NCBI RefSeq assembly: GCF_014204545.1
Contig: NZ_JACHLJ010000004.1
Coordinates: forward strand, 83,933 to 147,932
Length of the DNA: 64,000 nt
Direction of reading: 5' to 3'
Origin: Brevundimonas vesicularis
GTDB taxonomy: Bacteria > Pseudomonadota > Alphaproteobacteria > Caulobacterales > Caulobacteraceae
Shown here: piece after piece, positions 60,940 to 64,000 of the stretch
Position numbering within the stretch: position 1 is the first letter of the stretch
Layout of the letters: the number at the start of each line of letters is the position of its first letter
Made by a program: the position numbers and the translations under genes
Notes under the pieces: model-generated
Database searches by the model: none
Told to the model about the DNA's origin: nothing
What the model saw: the letters and a program-made list of their open reading frames with translations, nothing else

Positions 60940-61737
60940 ATGGGCACGTACGAAGACGAGACCATTGGTTTTTGGCTGAACAAGCCCGTGTCCGAGATCG
61001 TCGCGGCCTGCGCCAGCCTGCACGCTTGGCGCCGTCAAGCACTGGCGGAATCCGAAATGAACCTCGTGTTCGGAGCGCGACTAGGTCTATCCAGCAGGCT
61101 CAAGGGGCGCGGCATAGAGGTAGGGGCGGGGGCTCGGCCCTTCCCAGTGCCGGATCACCTGCAGGTGGCCTATGGAGACATTCGCGACGAACCCGCTCTC
61201 GCCGCCTATTTTGGCGTCGATGCGGTATCGGGGGGCGACACCTTCATCGACGCCCAGACCTTCGCCGGCATCCCCGCGAGCAGCGCCGACTTCATCATCA
61301 GCGCTCATGTGATCGAGCATCTGCTTGACCCTATCGGTGCGATCCTGGCTGCTGCACGCGTCTTGAAAAGGGGAGGCCAGATGATCCTGGTGGCGCCCGA
61401 GCGGACGAAGACTTTTGATCAGTTGCGTCCTGACACGACCTTGGACCACCTGATTGCCGATGCGCTTGATGGCGGTGCTGGCACACGTCTTGACGCCTAT
61501 CGCGAGCACGTCAGGTTCGTGCATCCATTCCTCACTGGCGAAGCTATTCCTGACAAGGACGTGGACGCCCATGCGGAACGTCTGCTCTCTGCCGGAATGG
61601 ACATCCACGTTCATGCCTGGGGGCTGGACGCGCTAACCGAACTCGTCGAGCACTGCTGCAGGATCACCACGCTATCAGTCGAATGTGCACTGTCTGTCGG
61701 AAACGAGAACGCGTTCGTCCTGCGCAAGCGCGGCTAG
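60940..61737 (+). CDS. Class I SAM-dependent methyltransferase (moron)
   Basis: 265 residues. The SAM motif region is GIEVGAGARPFPVP (about residue 60), followed by DFIISAHVIEHLLDP and GGQMILVAPERTKTFDQLRPDT, as in small-molecule or glycan methyltransferases. It lies on the plus strand, against the tail/lysis operon, which marks it as a cargo gene. It might modify phage or host surface sugars. The start ATG is followed by the usual charged N-terminus. Confidence 0.7.
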   Translation: MGTYEDETIGFWLNKPVSEIVAACASLHAWRRQALAESEMNLVFGARLGLSSRLKGRGIEVGAGARPFPVPDHLQVAYGDIRDEPALAAYFGVDAVSGGDTFIDAQTFAGIPASSADFIISAHVIEHLLDPIGAILAAARVLKRGGQMILVAPERTKTFDQLRPDTTLDHLIADALDGGAGTRLDAYREHVRFVHPFLTGEAIPDKDVDAHAERLLSAGMDIHVHAWGLDALTELVEHCCRITTLSVECALSVGNENAFVLRKRG

Positions 61738-61874
61738 ATTTCGTAGTCGAACGACAAAACGAGACGCGCATTTTTGACGCCGGCATAGGCCGCCGCGCTC
61801 AGGATCAGGTTCAGCAGCGCGCCGATCCCGAACACGGTGAAGGGTTCCGCCACCCAGCGGATGAAACGAGCCAT
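61734..61874 (-). CDS. 46-residue membrane protein
   Basis: ATG (61872-61874) to TAG: one membrane helix (FTVFGIGALLNLILSAAAYA) with a basic start (MARFIRW). GGAG six bases ahead supports translation. It overlaps the methyltransferase end by four bases. Could be an additional lysis or tail-assembly membrane peptide. Confidence 0.45.
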   Translation of the reverse strand: MARFIRWVAEPFTVFGIGALLNLILSAAAYAGVKNARLVLSFDYEI

Positions 61875-61886
61875 GGAGGTCTCCGA

Positions 61887-62117
61887 ATGTCAGGCCGTGG
61901 TGGAACAGCCGTTGGGCGGCTTGGGGAACCCGTCAGTTCCATGGAGCGCTGGCACCCCATGGAACTCATCTTGCTTTTCATTGGCGCTGTCGTCCTGGCC
62001 GGCGCCCTGTTCGCGGTGTCAGGCAGCTTCGAGAGCTGGCGAAAGCCTCGCGAGATTACCGACAGGGACGCCGACGGCGAACCGGACGAGCCGAACGGCC
62101 CTGCCAAAGACCTTTAG
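61887..62117 (+). CDS. Small single-pass membrane protein
   Basis: 76 residues, ATG at 61887 with GGAGGT six bases upstream. One membrane helix (LILLFIGAVVLAGALFAV) and an acidic C-terminal tail (DRDADGEPDEP). Unknown family. Convergent with the following minus-strand gene, overlapping by four bases. Confidence 0.5.
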   Translation: MSGRGGTAVGRLGEPVSSMERWHPMELILLFIGAVVLAGALFAVSGSFESWRKPREITDRDADGEPDEPNGPAKDL

Positions 62118-62530
62118 GTTTCGGCGGGCGACGGGGTGACAGGGACGGCCTCGGGATCAGCGGGAGGCAAGGGCTGCAAGCTCGCCACGCGTGTCTGTCC
62201 GCTTTCAAGGCTCAACTGCATAGTCGTCAAAAGGCGCTCTGCCTTCTGCTTCGTGCCCTCGGCCACTAATGTCGCGGCCGACTTCGGAATGTCATCCAGG
62301 CTGGCCGCCACGTGGGCTTCCAGCACCTCACGGAAGGCCTTGGCCTCCTTGCCCGCCATGATGGACACAAACGTTTCGGCGTAAGGCAGCTGAATGGCCT
62401 TGGTGATTTCATCGGCCGCAGCAAGGATCGGCGCTTCCGCTTCCTGCACAGCTCTCAGGCGTTCGCGTGACGCCTCAGCTTCAGCTTTCGCGTCAGCCAG
62501 TTTTTCGGCATCGGTTTTCACAGTGGCCAT
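62114..62530 (-). CDS. Hypothetical coiled-coil prophage protein
   Basis: 138 residues from the ATG at 62530, with AAGGAG six bases upstream. The N-terminal half is a coiled coil (DAEKLADAKAEAEASRERLR), the middle is helical and the end is Pro-rich. It sits just downstream of the tail-tip protein in the minus-strand operon; likely a small virion or assembly protein, function unknown. Confidence 0.6.
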   Translation of the reverse strand: MATVKTDAEKLADAKAEAEASRERLRAVQEAEAPILAAADEITKAIQLPYAETFVSIMAGKEAKAFREVLEAHVAASLDDIPKSAATLVAEGTKQKAERLLTTMQLSLESGQTRVASLQPLPPADPEAVPVTPSPAET

Positions 62531-62552
62531 GACAGGCTCCTTGGGTTGAGGG

Positions 62553-64000
62553 TTAGACATTGTCGGAGAACTCGACGTTGACGTAGACGAGGTCCACGTC
62601 GCCGCTCTTGGCCACCAGTCCGACAAACAGGGCGGTCTTGGTCTCACCGGCCGCCAGCGTCGTGCTGAACACGGGCGTGAAGCCGGTCGAGGGATAGCTG
62701 ATCGAAGCGTCGCCAGAGACGCGGGACCAGTTGCAGGTTGCGCCCGATGTGCCGGTGTAACAGGTGACGATCACATCGTTCAGGGCGGTGCTGACCGATC
62801 CGGCCCCCGTGCGTGATCGGCTGATCTGCGTCGGCGTCACCTTGGCCCAGAACGAAGGCAGGGGTGTGGGGCCGTAGGCGCCGACCTGATCGACCCAGAA
62901 CCCGGCATTGGCCTTCGTCATGGAGCCGAGGGCGATATTGCTTGGCCCGACCCATTCGACCAGATTGTCAGGCCCAAACGGCGCCCCCCAAGCCATCACC
63001 TTGCGGGTCGCGCCCCAGACCGTCTGGATCGTGTCGCTGGCATTGTCGAAGACGGTGTTGTCGCCAAAATAGATTTGCTCGGCGTCCAGGGCGATGAAGT
63101 TGCCGAAGGCGGAGGATTGCAGGCCGATCCGGGTCGGCTTGCCGCCCGCAGCGTCTGCGATCTTGTACCAGCTGGCCAAAGCATTCTGGCTCTCCAGATC
63201 GAGGATGGCGAGCGACTGGTCGGTGAGCGAAGCGGACAACGCCGCCGCCGAGGCGTCATCGGTCCACGGCGTGCAGACCAGGCCACGTTCCAGCTTGATC
63301 CGACGCCAGCCTGCTGCACCCCCAGCGCCGAACGTCGCGGCGGCATCCATTTGCAGTCTGACCTGAACAGCGCTGGCGGGGGCGAGGAAGCCCTCACTCT
63401 TGCGCAGCGACCAGTCACCGGCCGGATATTCCACCGACTGCGGCGGACCGACTTGCGACCCGCCGGCGTCGAGATAGAAGGCAAGCGCCCGAACCGTTCC
63501 GCTGATGGTGTCGGCGGCGGCAAGCTCGGCTTGCAGCGAGTAACGCTCGCCGCCATTGATCGAGGCTGCGGGCGATATGGCCCCGAAGTTCTCCCCGACG
63601 GCGTTGGGCGCCGCCGCCACGAACTGGGGACCGTCGGCAGTGACCGGATAGGCCTCGACCGACCGCAAGCCGAAGCGCGTCCAGCCCTTCATGCCCTGCG
63701 CGCCCGAGCTGTTGCTGACGATGTTGGCGCGAGGGTTCTGCCGAACCGACAACTGATTCACGGCTTCGGCGCGGATCAGGGCCTCGGTAGCGAGGGCCTT
63801 CTCCAGATCGATGATCTCGGCTTCGGCATTGGTCGTTCTTGCCGTCAGAGCGTTCAGCGACGCCACGCTGGCCTTGTTGGCGATCAGGTCCAGATCGACG
63901 GATTTCAGGCCCTGGATCTGGCCCAGCAGCGACGGCGCACCGTCGCGCGCCGACGTGACCTCGCCCTTCAGCGTGTTGTATTCGCTCAGCGCGACCTTGC
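62553..64000 (-). CDS. Phage tail-tip/host-specificity protein, C-terminal part (partial at window edge)
   Basis: The frame is open through the last base of the window, so only the C-terminal ~480 residues are seen; an internal GTG at 63866 would be a false start. Helical-spacer motifs (TSARDGAPSLLGQIQGL, VDLDLIANKASVASL) match the C-terminal region of lambda-J-like tail proteins (DUF1983). They precede a beta-rich receptor-binding-like end with FSTTLAAGETKTALF. It sets host range. Confidence 0.75.
   Translation of the reverse strand, partial: KVALSEYNTLKGEVTSARDGAPSLLGQIQGLKSVDLDLIANKASVASLNALTARTTNAEAEIIDLEKALATEALIRAEAVNQLSVRQNPRANIVSNSSGAQGMKGWTRFGLRSVEAYPVTADGPQFVAAAPNAVGENFGAISPAASINGGERYSLQAELAAADTISGTVRALAFYLDAGGSQVGPPQSVEYPAGDWSLRKSEGFLAPASAVQVRLQMDAAATFGAGGAAGWRRIKLERGLVCTPWTDDASAAALSASLTDQSLAILDLESQNALASWYKIADAAGGKPTRIGLQSSAFGNFIALDAEQIYFGDNTVFDNASDTIQTVWGATRKVMAWGAPFGPDNLVEWVGPSNIALGSMTKANAGFWVDQVGAYGPTPLPSFWAKVTPTQISRSRTGAGSVSTALNDVIVTCYTGTSGATCNWSRVSGDASISYPSTGFTPVFSTTLAAGETKTALFVGLVAKSGDVDLVYVNVEFSDNV

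Larger units (their letters stand above)
52899..64000. mobile_element. Prophage, one end (incomplete in window)
   Basis: It runs from the tRNA remnant to the window edge. It contains a Dam-like methylase, spanins, endolysin, holin-like genes and a tail-tip protein on the minus strand, with small accessory genes on the plus strand. The minus-strand order (tail, then lysis, then att) is the usual late end of a siphovirus-like prophage. No integrase, terminase, portal or capsid gene is in the window, so they are expected beyond 64000. Confidence 0.85.

Noticed and set aside
63866..64000. GTG at 63866 as the start of the tail protein
   Set aside because: The frame continues without a stop to the window end and the upstream residues carry the usual tail-protein repeats, so the true start lies outside.
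52899..64000. Integrase, terminase, portal or CRISPR array
   Set aside because: Looked for on both strands and not seen; the prophage is only partly in the window and no repeat-spacer pattern is present.

Overview
The window is GC-rich, densely packed chromosomal DNA from an alphaproteobacterium. It most resembles Caulobacterales, and a Brevundimonas-like genome is my best guess. The evidence is an FzlA-like GST-fold division protein, an AddAB rather than RecBCD repair pair, a ligase-associated Lhr/PdeM pair, AmgK/MurU peptidoglycan recycling, DUF2125 and DUF3426 proteins, and many GTG/TTG starts with ATGA stop-start overlaps. The assignment is inferred from gene content only.

Left part (1-23 kb): an orphan open frame that may be the C-terminal part of a larger protein; VanZ; pdeM and a DEXH helicase; a DinG/XPD-like helicase with ybaK; a DUF2125 gene, a possible chorismate-mutase-like gene and hisC; MipA/OmpV; an operon ftsE-ftsX-YdcF-plsC; a zinc-ribbon/DUF3426 protein with a phosphoribosyltransferase; rplU-rpmA with leader structures; a GNAT protein; ilvA with an FKBP lipoprotein; and queG.

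Middle part (23-53 kb): a divergent DUF2239/GIY-YIG pair sharing duplicated palindrome-like boxes; the FzlA-like protein; a CDF metal exporter; uppP; two RNA-modification genes; a trpF-trpB-x-x-trpA-accD-folC block in which two related secreted proteins of unknown function sit between trpB and trpA; trxA; a tightly overlapped operon acyltransferase-tsaE-amgK-murU-addB-addA; two tandem secreted S9 peptidases; an AsmA protein; and a lipoprotein hydrolase.

Right part (52.9-64 kb): the end of an integrated prophage. Its border is a 53-bp 3' half of a tRNA-Leu(CAA) gene that breaks off at the anticodon loop, the usual crossover scar of a tyrosine integrase. Inside lie a Dam-like methylase, three small zinc-ribbon or hypothetical genes, an SDH/Clp-fold serine proteinase with a small partner gene, a nested spanin pair, an endolysin, holin-like membrane proteins, a methyltransferase, several very small membrane proteins and the start of the tail module, which runs off the window. 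The integrase and the intact tRNA should lie beyond the right edge.

The least explained signals are a 42-nt hairpin present in front of both rpmA and an rsuA-like gene (36 of 42 positions matching, stem preserved), the DUF2239/GIY-YIG pair with its operator-like boxes, the paralogous cysteine-containing proteins inside trpBA, an AccD without zinc-ribbon cysteines, and the SDH proteinase plus small-protein cassette in the prophage.
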